DNA of 64,000 nucleotides from Tipula vernalis (taxonomy: Eukaryota > Arthropoda > Insecta > Diptera > Tipulidae): assembly GCA_958295665.1 (NCBI GenBank), contig OY282558.1, positions 133,600,701 to 133,664,700 on the forward strand, given 5' to 3'. Under the pieces are notes generated by a model, which was given only the letters and a program-made list of their open reading frames with translations, made no database searches and was not told where the DNA came from. Of this stretch, positions 48,647-61,360 are shown in pieces (positions within the stretch are counted from its first letter, which is position 1; each line of letters opens with the position of its first letter). The position numbers were made by a program, and so were the translations under genes.

Positions 48647-48709
48647 GTAAGAATTTAGTTGTACATTAACATTTTATATAGCGCTAATTACACATGATTT
48701 GTTTTACAG

Positions 48710-48936
48710 ATTACAACGAAGAAATTTCAGATCGTCTCATCTCGGATGAGGAACGTAAATACGGAAAAATTCCAACACGCATTTATATGATGTACTTGAA
48801 ATCGTTTGGATATTATATTGTCGCATTATTTTTCTTGACCGCATTCGGTTGGCAGGCGCTTCGAATATACACCGACGTTTGGTTACGTGATTGGACGGAC
48901 AATCAGAATAGCAGCGATAACATCGATAATGATAAT
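48710..48936 (+). CDS. Sur: Sur exon g: entry into TMD2
   Basis: Residues 691-766, acceptor tttacag, donor gtaagc. It reads LISDEERKYGKIPTRIYM, the ABCC elbow-helix segment before TMD2, then a membrane segment YIVALFFLTAFGWQALRI and an ABCC-like W-L-x-D-W-T motif. It ends on a polar Asn/Asp run, probably an extracellular loop. A 63-bp intron precedes it and a 70-bp intron follows. Confidence 0.9.
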
Positions 48937-49006
48937 GTAAGCTAACACATATTATATATTTAAACATTTAATTTTTTCTAACAATCTTATGTTTCGTTTC
49001 CTTAAG

Positions 49007-49228
49007 ATTTTATACTACTTTAAAATTTATGGAATATTATCGGGACTATGTATTCTGCTGTCGTTTATATCAACACCAGCTGGTCAATTAGGTGGATGTA
49101 GGGCAAGGCGAATAATACATAATAAACTTCTCGAGGCCGTACTAAAAAATCCACTGCATTATTTCCAGACGACACCGATTGGACGTATACTAAATAGATT
49201 TAGTAATGATATGAGTATAATTGACAAG
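49007..49228 (+). CDS. Sur: Sur exon h: TMD2 helices and coupling segment
   Basis: Residues 767-840, 74 codons, phase 0 at both ends, donor gtaaga. A membrane segment (YGILSGLCILLSFIS) is followed by the conserved ABCC run FQTTPIGRILNRFSNDM, which corresponds to FETTPLGSILNRFSSD of SUR1. The next exon lies 10.8 kb downstream. Confidence 0.92.
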
Positions 49229-50589
49229 GTAAGATGTTACACAATTGTTCTAATTAATTTGTCATTGTTTGCGTTTAATTAAATTTTAGCCGCACCTCTC
49301 CTGCGCATTGTTCTCATTATATCCCCATTTTTTTGTTACAAGCATCGTATACTAACAGAAAATTAGTTATTATAAGACTTGTACACTACATGGCATGAAT
49401 ATCAATGAAACTGTATTGAATATCTCACAGAGAATTTTTCCATCTATATAAAAATGTAGCAAAAGTTTTTTGTTTGGTTCAGCTGATGCATTTTGTTGTA
49501 ACTGTTATGATTATTAAGTTAGGGTTGATATATCAAGCACATTGTGCAGTCAGAATATTCACTGTGCATAATGATTTGTGAAGAGATTTTTTTCGCCTGC
49601 AAGTAACTTTGTTTCTTTTCATATATTGCTAAACTCTAGAAATTATGGAATGGAAATGGTTGGGTGGTATACATATCGACAATTTTTCTTTATTCGTTAG
49701 ACATGTTAAAATGGCTTATTGAACGATGGTTTGGTGCATTTAAAATTATTACAGCAAAAAGTACAAGTTAAAAATCATGACAGCGCAATCAAGTAGCTCG
49801 CGGCATTCAAGTCTCAATCTAAGACCTTTAAGAATAAACTGCCTTATTGAACACTTTCAATTCAGACTCAAGTGAAAGTGTAAATAAATATGTGTATTAA
49901 AACATTTTTGGAACAGAATTATAGTTAATTACCGGTTCTCAGGAACCGTGAGTGTGTGGTTTCAATCGCTGTGGAATTAAATTGGCATGATGTCCAATAT
50001 TTGTAAGATAAATTATTTTAAGACAACCGCTTTGAAGAGATTGGCACTATAAATATGCTTAAGTTGCGTAACTGTGTATCCGCAGCACCCGCAGCCGCGG
50101 GGAGTTTCACGCTTGAGGGACCGACGAGTTTTCCTTTATTAGTTCAAATTTAACATTACTTAGCTTAGATTGAAACCTCAACCATTTCTTCTCGGTTCTG
50201 TCTCCATAATAAAAATGGCTTTTGGTTCTGACAGATATTTAGATTTGGAAGAAACTTTGCTAAACAAGTTCGAAATAAAAGTTTTCAACATCAAAGGACA
50301 ACGATTTTGGTGTTTGCTGGATTGATTTAGCCAAACAAATTCAACTTTTGCAAATCAAGTTTTGATTAGAAAAGTTTGAACTTGATTTGCCAACAGATAA
50401 ATTTTGCTTGCAATATATCATTGTGATGTTCTCAAAAATCAAGAAGAAACTGGAAAAATACAAAACCGCGACTGTAAATAAATTCTTGTTTCCCTCACTT
50501 GAGATAAACCAGCCTGTAATCAATTAGCGTTCGTTCAACTTATAGTTTCTCATTTAGCGGATCATTCGATTACCAGTAAATGGTAAATA
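49229..50589. other. Intron after Sur exon h, nothing recognised
   Basis: AT-rich. A small GC-richer patch near 50085-50130 has no identifiable feature. Confidence 0.45.
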
Positions 50590-51530
50590 AAAATGAAATT
50601 TGAAAATCTTTGATAAGTGAAAGCCCTTAAAACTAAAAATTCTTAACATTTCTTGCAAATACTTACCTGACTCATGCTCATACAACATGTTATCGAAAGG
50701 CAAAATTTATGGAAAGGCACAAAAATTACCGAGAAAGTATAAATAAATTATCAAAGCTCATTGCAAACAAATACTCTAAATTTTTAGCCAAAATACCCCC
50801 TCCATTTATAAATCTAATTTGAAAGTCAAATGGTTTGGTTTGAAAAGCTCTTAATACTAAAAGCTCTTAATAGTTTACACTGAGCATAGATATTCAAAAT
50901 CCCACCCAAAATTCAAAGTAAAATGGTTCGTTTAAAAAGCTTCGATAAGTGTAAGCTCTTAAAACTAAAGCTCTTCACAATTTTCTCAAATACATAATTT
51001 AAGCTCAAAAATCATTTTATTAAAAACCTGAAATTATTAAAATGCTCAAAAATGTTAAGTTCAAACCCAAAAAGTATCAATTAATTGTCAAGCTTAAAGC
51101 GCTTATTGAAAACAAATATTATAAATTTATTACAAAATCCCATCTTTCTTTAAACTATCAAATTTCAGAATAAAAAGTAAATGATTTGGATAAAAAGCTT
51201 TAATTCGCGAAAACTCCTAAAACTAAAAGTTCAACATTTTTTGCAAATACATAATTAATGTTTATAAAACATTTTAACAAAAACCTCAAATTATGAAAAG
51301 GCTCACAAATGTTAAATTCAAACCCAAAAGGTATAAATTAATTATCAAGCTTAAAGCTCCTTAATAGCAAATATTCTAAATTTATCTGAAAACACCACTT
51401 TCCTTTATTTCAAGTTTCGTAATAAAATGGGGTGGTTGGAAAACCCCTTAAAACTAAAAGCTTTTGATGATTGATGATTAACCTTGAAAACAAATATTCT
51501 AAATTTTAGCCAAAATTCTGTCATCCTTTG
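50590..51530. repeat. Diverged minisatellite, 235-330-bp units
   Basis: The block 'aagctctt(aa)aaactaaaag' with flanking sequence recurs near 50610, 50940, 51208 and 51440; between copies the blocks 'gttaaattcaaacccaaaa' and 'caaatattctaaattt' also repeat in order. About four units. Confidence 0.65.
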
Positions 51531-52860
51531 TAAAATCATATTTCTGAGTAAAATGGTTTTGTTAAAAAAGCTTCTTGATTTATTAAGAAATATTTTTAGT
51601 GGTCGAAAAAAATGTTGCGGGGGAGGGGTAGACCCGAAATTTGTAGTTACGCCACTGCATAGTCTATAATTTATTTGAGACTGATCTTTAACGTGCTGAG
51701 GGAATTTTTTTCGGTAAGCGGCATTTATAACGTCATGGCAGGTACAGGTAGGAGGAAAGCTACGATGCGGGGATTCGGATGCCCAATATCGGCGGCTGGT
51801 CAGTGTAAGAGAGCGGGCCCGCAATCATTGTCATCAAGCAACCGGAGCTTCTCACGAGTATACTTCTTCGCTTCGGTGAAGTATAACGCCACAATGCTGC
51901 GGATTTGCTGCAATGTGAAAACCTTTATTTGGTTTGCAATTGATGTTCATGAGAGAACAAATTATTAGAAATTTTGTAGAAAATTGTAAGCAAGCACGCA
52001 GTATTGCAATTCAGGCACAATTTAAACACACGTTTTTATTCAATGAGACTTGAAAATGCGATTAAGATACATTGACAGGTTATAAAGTACATATAAAAAA
52101 ATATAAATGCTAAGTTACACTACAAACAGAATAATTTAACTTGAATGAACTTAGTGACAATTAACAAATTAAATCGTATAGTTTGTATACATAAAATTAT
52201 CGTGAAATTATATAAAATAAATTACATTTTAGATTATTATTCCAACACAAATTAAAGTTAACCATGCGCGAATATGACTTTCTTTAAATGAATTTGAACG
52301 CGATCAAAGGACTTACGACTTATTGATGGTGATCGCATAGGTCGGAATGAAAGGAAATTTCCGGTGACGCAAGGTAAATGGAATAGTAGTTTCCGATGAT
52401 ACCAGATCCATTCAAGAGATTACGGTATATTTGCTCCTTTATTGCACTCCGAAATTATTTTGGCCTTTACAAAATTCCGGGCTTTTCACAATAAATAACC
52501 CATAGTACCTATCCAGCAGAATAAAGGTTAACAAAATAATAAATAAACATATGTATATTCCCTTTGTTCACCGGTCATGATTCAATAAATACCAGGTAAG
52601 CTCTAAATATGTAAACAAATGACCAATTTTTTTTTTTTTTAGTGACGATACACAATTCCAGTATTAAGAGAGACGTATAAATTGAAACAACAAGTAAAAA
52701 TATAAAAAAATCAATAACTTGAAACAAAAATGTTTCATTTTCTTTTTCTCTCTTTATTTATAAACAAGTGGCGGTTGCATCACGTCACGAACACGTGACT
52801 GGAAAGATTGAGCTAACCTTGTTTGAATCATGCTCACCGGTGTTCCAGCGCTTACGAACT
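51531..52860. other. Unassigned intron with a GC-richer island
   Basis: 51600-51920 is GC-richer with open frames on both strands but no motif I recognise; it may be the end of an unidentified transposon. 51960-52860 is AT-rich. Confidence 0.35.
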
Positions 52861-52864
52861 AGTT

Positions 52865-53010
52865 TAAGGCCGAATGTCGAAAGGCCGAATCTTCCAAACG
52901 GCCGAATGTGTCAAAAGGCCGAATGTCAAAAGGCCGAAAAGGTCGAAAGGCCGAATGTCGAAAAGCCGAATAGGTTTAAAGGGCGAATGTCGAAAAGCCG
53001 TTTGTGTCGA
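52865..53010 (+). repeat. Foldback arm: tandem 'aaggccgaatgtcg' units (left)
   Basis: About nine copies of a 15-17-base unit close to aaggccgaatgtcg. The reverse-complement array lies at 54070-54297. Confidence 0.85.
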
Positions 53011-53089
53011 AATTAATTTTAATTTTTCAACTTTTCTGAATGAATTAGTATTTTCAAAATTTATATTTTTATGAAAACCAAAATTTATA

Positions 53090-53871
53090 CGGAGTGCGCC
53101 ATCTTTAATGGGGGTATGTAAACATTGAATAACTTTGAAAAAAAAATCAACCGATTTCTATATATGAAGTATTTTTATTCAATTTGGTCCTTTGCAATTT
53201 ATTTGGACTATTTTTTTTAACAAACATCAATTAAGTGGCCACCTTTATTGGCCAGAGCAAAATGTGAACTTTTTGCTGCTTTTTTCATTACTTTTTCGAA
53301 CATGCTTCTATTACCCGTTGAAACCAGTAACCGTCAATACCTTTTTCACGCATTTGCGGGCAGATATAATGATCCAATATCCACCGATATCGATTTCCAT
53401 CGACTATTTCATTTTCTCTGAAAAAATATGGCCCAATGATGGTTTTGGCGCAAACACCGACCCAAACAGTAACTTTTTTTATCTTGCAATGGCGTTTCAT
53501 GGATCTTGTGTGGATTCTCCGTTCCCCAAAAGCGACAATTTTCCTTATTAACGCCGCCAGAGAGTGTGAAATGGGCCTCGTCGGTCATCAAAATGTGCCT
53601 AAAAAAATCAGGTTCAGTGTCAACCATTCGAGCGACTGTTTGGTCGTATTTCAAGCGACGTGAACGGTCTGTCGGCAATATTCTTTGTGTTAATTGCACT
53701 TTATACGAAAGCCAATGCAAATCATCCTTCAAAATGCGCCGTAAGCGGAAAGCGATTCATGGTTAAAATTGTACTAAATTGACGTTTCAAGCACATGTTT
53801 CATCCAGGTCAATCGGTTGACATATGCCAAAGTTATTCAATGTTTATATACCCCCATAAAAGATGGCGCTC
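53090..53871 (-). mobile_element. Mariner/Tc1-like element, internally deleted
   Basis: Terminal inverted repeats share gcgccatctttwatgggggtat...aacattgaataactt (about 53097-53136 and 53831-53868), and TA lies at both outer edges. Minus-strand frames carry ILMTDEAHFTLSGGVNKENC and RFWGTENPH (first catalytic Asp region) then VTVWVGVCAKTIIGPYFF. At about 780 bp it is shorter than an autonomous element; the N-terminal domain and the third acidic residue are absent. It sits inside the loop of the foldback element. Confidence 0.85.
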
Positions 53872-54069
53872 ATATAATTAAAAATTAATTAATTATAATG
53901 AAAACAGGAAAATAAATAAATGTTTTTTTTTCGACAAAATTTGATCACATTGATATGCTACATAGAAAGGATTTATTAGCACAAATTTTCAATTTATTTA
54001 AATCATTTTAGATTAAGAAATAAATTCAATCGTTTTAAATATTGATTTCAATCAATTAAGTGCCTTTCC

Positions 54070-54297
54070 CTACGTTTGGCCATTTGACCCAATCGGCCCT
54101 CCGACATTCGGTCTATCGAACCATTCGGCCTTTAGACATTCGCCCTTTTAACACTTTCCGCCTTTCGACCCAATCGACCATTAGACATTCGGCCTTTCGA
54201 CAAATTCGGCTATGCGACATTCGACCTTTCGACGTTCGGCCTTTCGGCATTCGGCCTTTCGGCATTCGGCCTTTCGGCATTCGGCCTTTCGGCATTT
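54070..54297 (-). repeat. Foldback arm: tandem 'cgacattcggcctt' units (right)
   Basis: About fourteen copies of the inverted 15-17-base unit; the last four ('ttcggcattcggccttt') are nearly identical, a sign of recent expansion. The edge reads gagagggctcactgta. Confidence 0.85.
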
Positions 54298-55440
54298 GAG
54301 AGGGCTCACTGTATTGTTCGAAATATAATTTCAACACCCAAATAGGTATTTTCTACACCCAACTACACTCTCGACCGTAACGGTTTTTGATTGTGTTGGA
54401 TATAATTTAATCGTTCTGTAATAATTTTTGCCATCGTCATGTCAACACAATACTGATTGAAAAAATTGATAATCATAGCGTAAGCATAAAATTCCTTGCA
54501 TGCAAGGAACAGCTTTATGTTGAAGATTGTTAGGGTTTGACTGTTGAATTGTATAATAAAATCGTTAAGTATATCCGTTAAAGTAACAAAGTTGCCTTTT
54601 ATTTTTTTTTACTAATATTTATACAATCATTGGATTAAGAAATTTGTTTTCTTTAAATTAACGTTTACTCCGTCCTAAATTTGTACGAAAAATGTAAAAT
54701 TCACAGGCCGACAAATTTTTTGCCCAAAAACCAGACTATACTTTTCAGAAGGTTTTTGATGCGCGGAATATAAATTCGAGGTCTGAATTTCTGTGATGAC
54801 TCTTGTTATCGAGATATTCTAAGCTAAAAGTGCGAAAATCACTTTTTTTCGAGAAATTTGAGGTTATGTTACATCGAAAGGTAACAGTTTTTATAAAACC
54901 ATTAATCGGGTCGGGTCCTAAATAACTACTATTCCTCTTAAAAACAAAATTGGATTTGTTCGGATAGATTAATGTTGAACTTAAGCATTTCGACTTATTT
55001 CTCGATTTTTGGAACATTAATGCAGACAGGCAATTTGGCTTGACTTGACCTGTTGCGTGGCATATTTAAAATGCTTTTTCGGCCTGACATTTTTATAGTG
55101 TGTTTCCAATACTATTTAAAGCTAAAAAAATTAAAGCCAGCCCCGGTAGATCGACCTGTGATGAGTTAGGCCAAGAGACACCCCTTGTGATGGGTTGGGT
55201 CCAGAGACATCCCCACAATTTGATTTATCGCTAAATAAGTCTCTCTAAAATACATATTATACACAATTCAAGTGGTATACTTCATTTTGAACTTCCTATG
55301 TTTTAATGCATGTCGATACTATTCTTAGGGACAGAAACTAACTTTTCACAAAATTTTCAGCCGGTATAAAACTATTTTAACAAGACGTTGGCCGGCTCTT
55401 AGGCCGGCTCTTTATTGTTTACAAGAATAATATTCACAAT
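54298..55440. other. AT-rich intron, nothing recognised
   Basis: No element recognised; the last part may include the far end of the gypsy LTR. Confidence 0.45.
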
Positions 55441-55705
55441 ATTAATGTCACAGGGTTAATTCCCAACACACTGCGTTTTTATGAAAAAATTAACAATTTT
55501 ATTTTAGAATTTTTTAACTTTCTTTTTTATTATACACGATGTGTCACAGTATGAGAGCGAAGTATAGAATGTGTATTTTGATTTTGTGTATCTTCGTTGG
55601 TATACCTCAATATTTAAAAATAGAATGGGCACTTTGTTTTGTTTCCGAATGTGCTTTTAGACGAATCAATTCACTGTGGTAGTGAGATTATATCAAGCCG
55701 CCACA
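55441..55705 (-). repeat. Gypsy 3' LTR, far end uncertain
   Basis: On the minus strand the purine-rich tgcggtggagtcc tract is followed by TGTGGCGGCTTGATATAATC at 55705, the same start as the LTR fragment ending at 57977 and similar to TGTAGCGG at 9633. Confidence 0.6.
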
Positions 55706-57860
55706 GGACTCCACCGCAAGTAAAGTTCTCTCCCTAGAAAAAAATTCTTGGTTCATCGGCAATTCGAATAGTTGCTCGTGTTCGTAAGGCTGATGTTTAA
55801 TCAGTGGAACGACGTATTTCGTACGCCGGTTTGAGTCCTAATGAAAACAAAATTATAGTTGGTAAGTAACTTTGGGACGGAACATGGTGTTGCATAGTGT
55901 GTCGCAGTTACTCGATGACAGTACTGCTAGTTGGTAAAGGTGAGAGAGGATTTTCGATGAAACCAACCCTAATGGTTTGACCGTAAACTAATTTTGGTGG
56001 TGGGCACTCCAGATCATATTTCACTGTCGCTCAGATTCCAAGTAACACGATTGATATCTCCGAGCTCCAATGCATTGTATTGCCTCGGGCCATGAGAGTA
56101 GCTTTGAGCGGTCGATGGAAACGTTCAACCATGTCATTGGCTTGTGGATGATAAGCCGTTGCTCATATCTTTTATGATCTGAGGAGTTTTGTTAACTCTG
56201 TGAATAGATTAGATTCGACATGCGTACCTTGACCATAGTTATTTACATATATTGTGTCAATGGTTGCATGTGAGCAAGTATTAGTATCGATTAGACGGAG
56301 GAAGTAGACCTACGGTGTCTAAATGAAAGTGTTCGAATCGACCAGGTTGAATCTCGAATTGTCCATGGGTGATTTCTTGTGCCGTTGGACTTTAGGACGT
56401 TGACAGGATAAACAAGACTGAGCCCAATGGCCTAGTGTAGTGATTCTGCGATGTATGGCCGATTTTACCCAGTAGATAATTCGCAGATGATTTCGAGGGC
56501 ACGCAGTTTAAAAAGCCCTAGTTTCATTAATGAACCAGTGTGACATTCGGAACCAGAAAATAAATTCTGAAGTTCTAGGTCAGCTTTTTGGGTGTTTGCT
56601 ATTCGATTTAAGTCGAAATGTGTCTTGACTGTGGCCGTTTCGTTGTCGATAGTGCGGGATAGCATGTCCGCGACAACGTTGTCATTTCCGTAAACATGCT
56701 GAATGTCCGGTGTTGCGGTCGGTGTTGATGGTGAAGTCCCGACCCCCAACAAAATATCTGAAGTGTTTGACTGTCAGATATATTGCAAGTAATTCCCGAT
56801 CGAATTCGGAATATTTTTTTTCTGCATCCGGCAGTTTTTTAGAAAAAAATCCCAATGGCTCGCAACACTCTTTATTGCACTGTTGCAATGCTATGATTCA
56901 GCGAGCTTTGGTATAAGTCGGTGGTAGTAATTTACCATAACGACAAATCGCTTTATACTTTTGATTGGAGCTGGAGCAGTGAATTTCCTAGTGACGTTAA
57001 TTAACCGAGGAAATCAAGAGTGGATGCGCCAAAGACGAATTTTGAACTCTTAATGTGAACATCAACCTTAAAACCTGTGGAAGAATTGTTCCAGGTGAAG
57101 TTTATGTAGTTCCTCATTAGGAGAAGCTACAAGAATGCTGTCAATGTAGACAAAAACTAAATCTGAACCACTAAAAACTTCGTTCATAAATCGCTGAAAT
57201 TTGTAAGCGGCATTGCGTGGACCAAATGGCATTCGAATGAATTCGAAGAGGCCAAAGGTGGTCGTGATTGCTGTGTAATGAACGCCTTCAGGTGCTACGA
57301 CAAGATCGATTTTTGTAAAGATTTTGCATGGAGATCGGGTGTTGTGGCCTTGTTTAATCGGCTATATTCTTCGCATTGTCGCCAATCGTGATCTTTCTTT
57401 TTCACCATGTGAAGAGGACACGAGATGAGCGATGCAGATGGCTGGCAAATCTCTAATTCCACCACGCGCTGGAATTCTGTGAATGAGGCTTTGTAATTCG
57501 TGGTGTTGACATGATCTGATGATCTGCTGTGACAATGAGGTGGACCATGTTGTGTCAAACTAGTGAATTGTAGTTCGGCTCTGCTGTGAGTGAAAGGAAC
57601 TGTTCGAGCAGAGAACCGTAACCGTTGTTGACTGTGAAATGGATCGATGTCAGTGTCTCGACGCGAACCATTGTGACATTGATTGACAGCTTAGTCTTTG
57701 AATCAAGCAGCCGTTTATTCTTGATGACAACAAAGGGGCCAAATTTACACAGAAAATAAGATGAAAGCATGCGTGAAGGTTCTTTTGAGTCCGGGATCCA
57801 TCTGAAACAATTTTGTGCCATAGGTGTGGATTTCGGAGCAATGGGCGGCCGATAGGACTA
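55706..57860 (-). pseudogene. Ty3/gypsy pol, degenerate
   Basis: Minus strand, in order: protease/RT junction 57821-57555 (RLLDSKTKLSINVTMVRVETL), RT start 57558-57295 (PLHMVKKKDHDWRQCEEYSRLN), RT core about 57300-56950 with FGLFEF-like motifs and VYIDSILVAS, where the YIDD second Asp is Ser (57137-57139). RNase H 56888-56682 (EPLGFFSKKLPDAEKKYS, FDRELLAIYL) and 56752-56465 (VVADMLSR). Integrase about 56465-55710 with ATAYHPQANDMVERFHR and NPLSPLPTS. Gag is missing and many frames are broken. Confidence 0.87.
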
Positions 57861-57879
57861 GATCAGGATTTGGTTTTGT

Positions 57880-57977
57880 GATTGAAAATGAAATGGGCGC
57901 GTTGTTTTATTTCAGCTTGTGTTCGCGTGCGGACGAATCAGTTCATTGTGGTGGTGAGATTATATCGAGCCGCCACA
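57880..57977 (-). repeat. Gypsy 5' LTR fragment
   Basis: About 98 bases matching the start of the LTR at 55621-55705 (agattatatcgagccgccaca). It abuts the protease region, so most of the LTR and all of gag are deleted. Confidence 0.7.
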
Positions 57978-58998
57978 AAACTCTAAAAACATAGAAGATG
58001 CAATTTTACCTCATTTTAATAGCATGAATCGGCTCAACCATCACGTTGTTCTTTAGGGGTAGGAACCGTTTACTTGCCCAAATTTTTAAGTGTTTGACGA
58101 TGTGATATTATTTTTGGACTGCCTCTGCAGCCCTTTATAATACGGTGGATTTAGTTTGATACAAATACAGTAGTTTAGTTAGAGCAAATTTGAGTAACCA
58201 CATGAGAACCTGATGATGGCCCGAAATCTCGCCACACATCACAGCCGCCGATGGAAACAATAATTCTTTACAGCTTTTCAGAAGGTCTTGTGGCACTAAT
58301 GGGGAATCCGCTGATTAAGAAATTGTGTTGTTCTTGTGTCAGCTTGCCATAAAAAGAAAAAAAAAATATTTACTAACTATCGACTGCATAGATGGCTGAA
58401 ATCGTGTCGAGACTATAATACAACCATCCCTTTCCTATCCTTTCCGTCTTGTTTTATATAAAAGGTGATGCGGTATGGACTCGGCCTATTCAGGCAATCT
58501 ATCAATATTTTACGTACACTGATCAGCTTTGGAAAAGAAAAACTGATGATTTTCATTTAGTTTGCAAAGTAAACTTCTTATGCCATGGTAATCAAACTTG
58601 CACTTGAATCTTAAATCTTGGCATGTTATTTCCGTGTACAATTCGTTTCAACAGAGTATTGTACTTTCTTGCAATAATAAGGAAATGTTTTGATAATGGA
58701 ATGAGACCCTAGAATTAATTCTTTCAACGATTCCGGTGGTACTTCGACCTGTGGCAAACATACTTAACCACCAGCGCAATACAAACCAAGAGCTCCGTCT
58801 TTTCATTTCTTGGCGCAAAATTCATTGCATATTTGGTTCATTGCACCAATTTGTATTTGAGTTGAATTGATGTAATCAAAATTAGATTGGTTATTGGAAT
58901 TTATTAGACTATCGTATTAAAATTTGATTTGAGATTTGGTAACATACAAACAAACGTTCAAAATAATTAAAATATTCTCGATAACTTCCAAAAACTAA
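57978..58998. other. Intron sequence, nothing recognised
   Basis: AT-rich to mixed composition without a recognised element. Confidence 0.4.
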
Positions 58999-59740
58999 AT
59001 TATTATTATTATTATTATTGGAGGGCCATGCGGGCGATCAGCCACCTCGCACTGCGACCTAAAAGATCTATTGTACTGGACCCTGCTTAATTATCCGTCC
59101 AGTCAATATTCAGGTTCTTAATGAACCTAACAATACTACCTCCCGGTACGTGATACATACTATCTGGGCTTACTGCTCTCCCTCCTAGATGTTTACTACA
59201 GCATGTAGTTCCGCTAGAAAGACGGTAGCATTAGAGCCCAAGGACTTCAAGAGGGTTGTCCCACTCCCGTATATTCCTACTCCTGCCCCGTATTCCCTTT
59301 GATTTTACTTACGAGTTGCTGGGAATTGCAAATCGCCTATAGGTCACCCAGCTTTATTACAGGAAGGCTAAATAAAACTGGAGAGTGCCTGGTATCCAGA
59401 GTCCGCATATTTTGGACTGATTAACCTATCAGCCATTCATCCATCGGCATATGCTGTATCATCTTAGATTAGGGTTTTTTGTCAAGGTTTTCTCTTTTAG
59501 CGGCGCACTTTACCCTATGCCAAAAGGCCAAAAATGTTCCAATTTGCCTTAGTACCAGTGATTGCCACGAGGAGGCAGCACGTACAATTGCGAATTGTGA
59601 ACAGGTTACCGCTTACACAATTGTACCCATTACGCAGGTGCCTAATAACATGACCAGAACAGCTCACGTGCTGCGCACCCTACTGGAAGGTTACGGAGCT
59701 GGTAGATTAATCTACTCAACTTTGGTCCCTCCTTAAATGT
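58999..59740 (-). other. Candidate LINE 3' end with (TAA)n tail
   Basis: (TTA)n at about 58999-59020 directly joins a GC-richer segment. On the minus strand this would be a 3' UTR ending in (TAA)n, as in I-type LINEs. No RT motif was found in the segment, and an open frame at 59479-59736 (+) is not recognised. Confidence 0.4.
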
Positions 59741-59990
59741 CGAACAATACCTGATGTTCTAAATTAATTTCATTGTAAAAACTGTATATGGTTGCAATCA
59801 ATCATTACCACCTTTATTGCCCCAAGTCAGACAGATACATATTTTGAAATGTATTGATATAGAAAGAATAAAATATAAATATAGAAAGCTTTTACTAGGA
59901 GCTTGATACACAACTGTAATATAAAATTGTACTTTTATCATCACACTATTATAGGTATTAACTAACATTTAAAATTTTCCATTTTCACAG

Positions 59991-60148
59991 AAAATCGCAG
60001 CAACAAGTCAACGATTGTTACAATTCATTTTGCTATGCCTTTGTGCCGTATTAATAAATACAACAATAACGCCATGGTTTATTCTGCTGACAATACCAAT
60101 TTGTATAATTTACTATCTCATTCAACGATTTTATCGTTGCTCATCAAG
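59991..60148 (+). CDS. Sur: Sur exon i: TMD2 helices
   Basis: Residues 841-893, acceptor ttcacag, donor gtttgt (weaker than consensus). Two hydrophobic segments, LLQFILLCLCAVLI and WFILLTIPICIIYYLIQ, correspond to the SUR pair ending in YFIQKYFR. It ends in phase 2 within an Arg codon. Confidence 0.88.
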
Positions 60149-60246
60149 GTTTGTGCTCTATATCATAATAATAATGATCATTATCGTTTATCCTAACTCG
60201 TATACATTGTTCCATTTACAACATAAATTCATATCTATGTACGCAG

Positions 60247-60442
60247 AGAATTACAACGGATCGAAAGTCTAACAAATTCACCAGTTACATCACATTTTAT
60301 GGAAACAATCCAAGGTGTTACAACAATAAGGGCATTTAATCAAGAATCACGTTTTATGGAGATTTTATTTAAACGAATGGAAGCAAATAATATCGCATTT
60401 ATTATATTGAATACCAGTAATCGATGGCTGGGAATTGCTTTG
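60247..60442 (+). CDS. Sur: Sur exon j: TMD2 intracellular coupling helix
   Basis: Residues 893-958, acceptor acgcag, donor gtgagt. It contains ETIQGVTTIRAFNQESRF, the family hallmark (SUR: ETVEGLTTIRAFRYEARF), and ends with NTSNRWLGIAL, matching the SUR NRWLEVRM segment. Confidence 0.93.
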
Positions 60443-61360
60443 GTGAGTACAGAAGTTTTTTTTTCTTTCTTTTATAACTTAATACAGATTTTGCCTAAAT
60501 ATCGATTTTATTTGCTCCAATTGTTAATTTGGTATAATAAAATCGTTGTTATTAAATCGTAATCGACTGTTCGTTTCGCATTATTGTGGTATTGCTGTTT
60601 TCCATATAAAATACATTAATCTAATCACTTTAAATTTTTACAATACGTGGAAACGAGATTGTTATGTATCTCCCAGTACCCTTTGTAAACAGGCTTTGTA
60701 AAAAAAATTTCCCCTTTATTATTATGGTGAATAGTTGTAGGAAGTGAGAGACAAACTATTGATTGATTACCCGAATGAAAAATTATAATTTTTCATTAAA
60801 AAAGATTACATTTTTCCTTATCATTATTATCATTTCTCAAGTCGATTGTTGTTGTTCCTTTATCCAAGAAACATTACAAATTATATTCATCTTTTATTTT
60901 ATTTTTTATAGTTAATATAAAAAAAATATTTGCTGTTGTTCGATATTAAAGATAACGCAATGGAATATAAGAATGAGCTTTTCGGACTTTTAAAGTGTAG
61001 AGTAGGGATTCCTTTTAAGCGACCGATTTCGCCGTAATTTAATTGAAAGAATTTTGACTTGTGACATAATAGCTTGGCTCATTAAAACGACTACCTCTCG
61101 ATAAGACCATATTTTATAATACGGCAGATGGTCGCTTTAAACAAGTTCTCTTATATGATTAAACTGCGGTTATTCGATTATTGGCAATACCAAAGCTGTT
61201 TCAAGGTACACCTGATTTTGCATGGGAATTCAGGAACTCATATTAGCATGACAAATGTTTATTGACTCAAATTATAAAATTCCTAAAAATTTTAAAATTT
61301 TCCCCCAGATGTTCTCACTGAATAGAATTTATTGTTTATACAAGTTTTCTTATATTTCAG
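60443..61360. other. Intron between Sur exons j and k
   Basis: 918-bp AT-rich intron with no element recognised. Confidence 0.6.

Noticed and set aside
59479..59736. 85-residue + strand frame as a host gene
   Set aside because: No recognisable domain, and it lies in a probable LINE 3' segment on the other strand.
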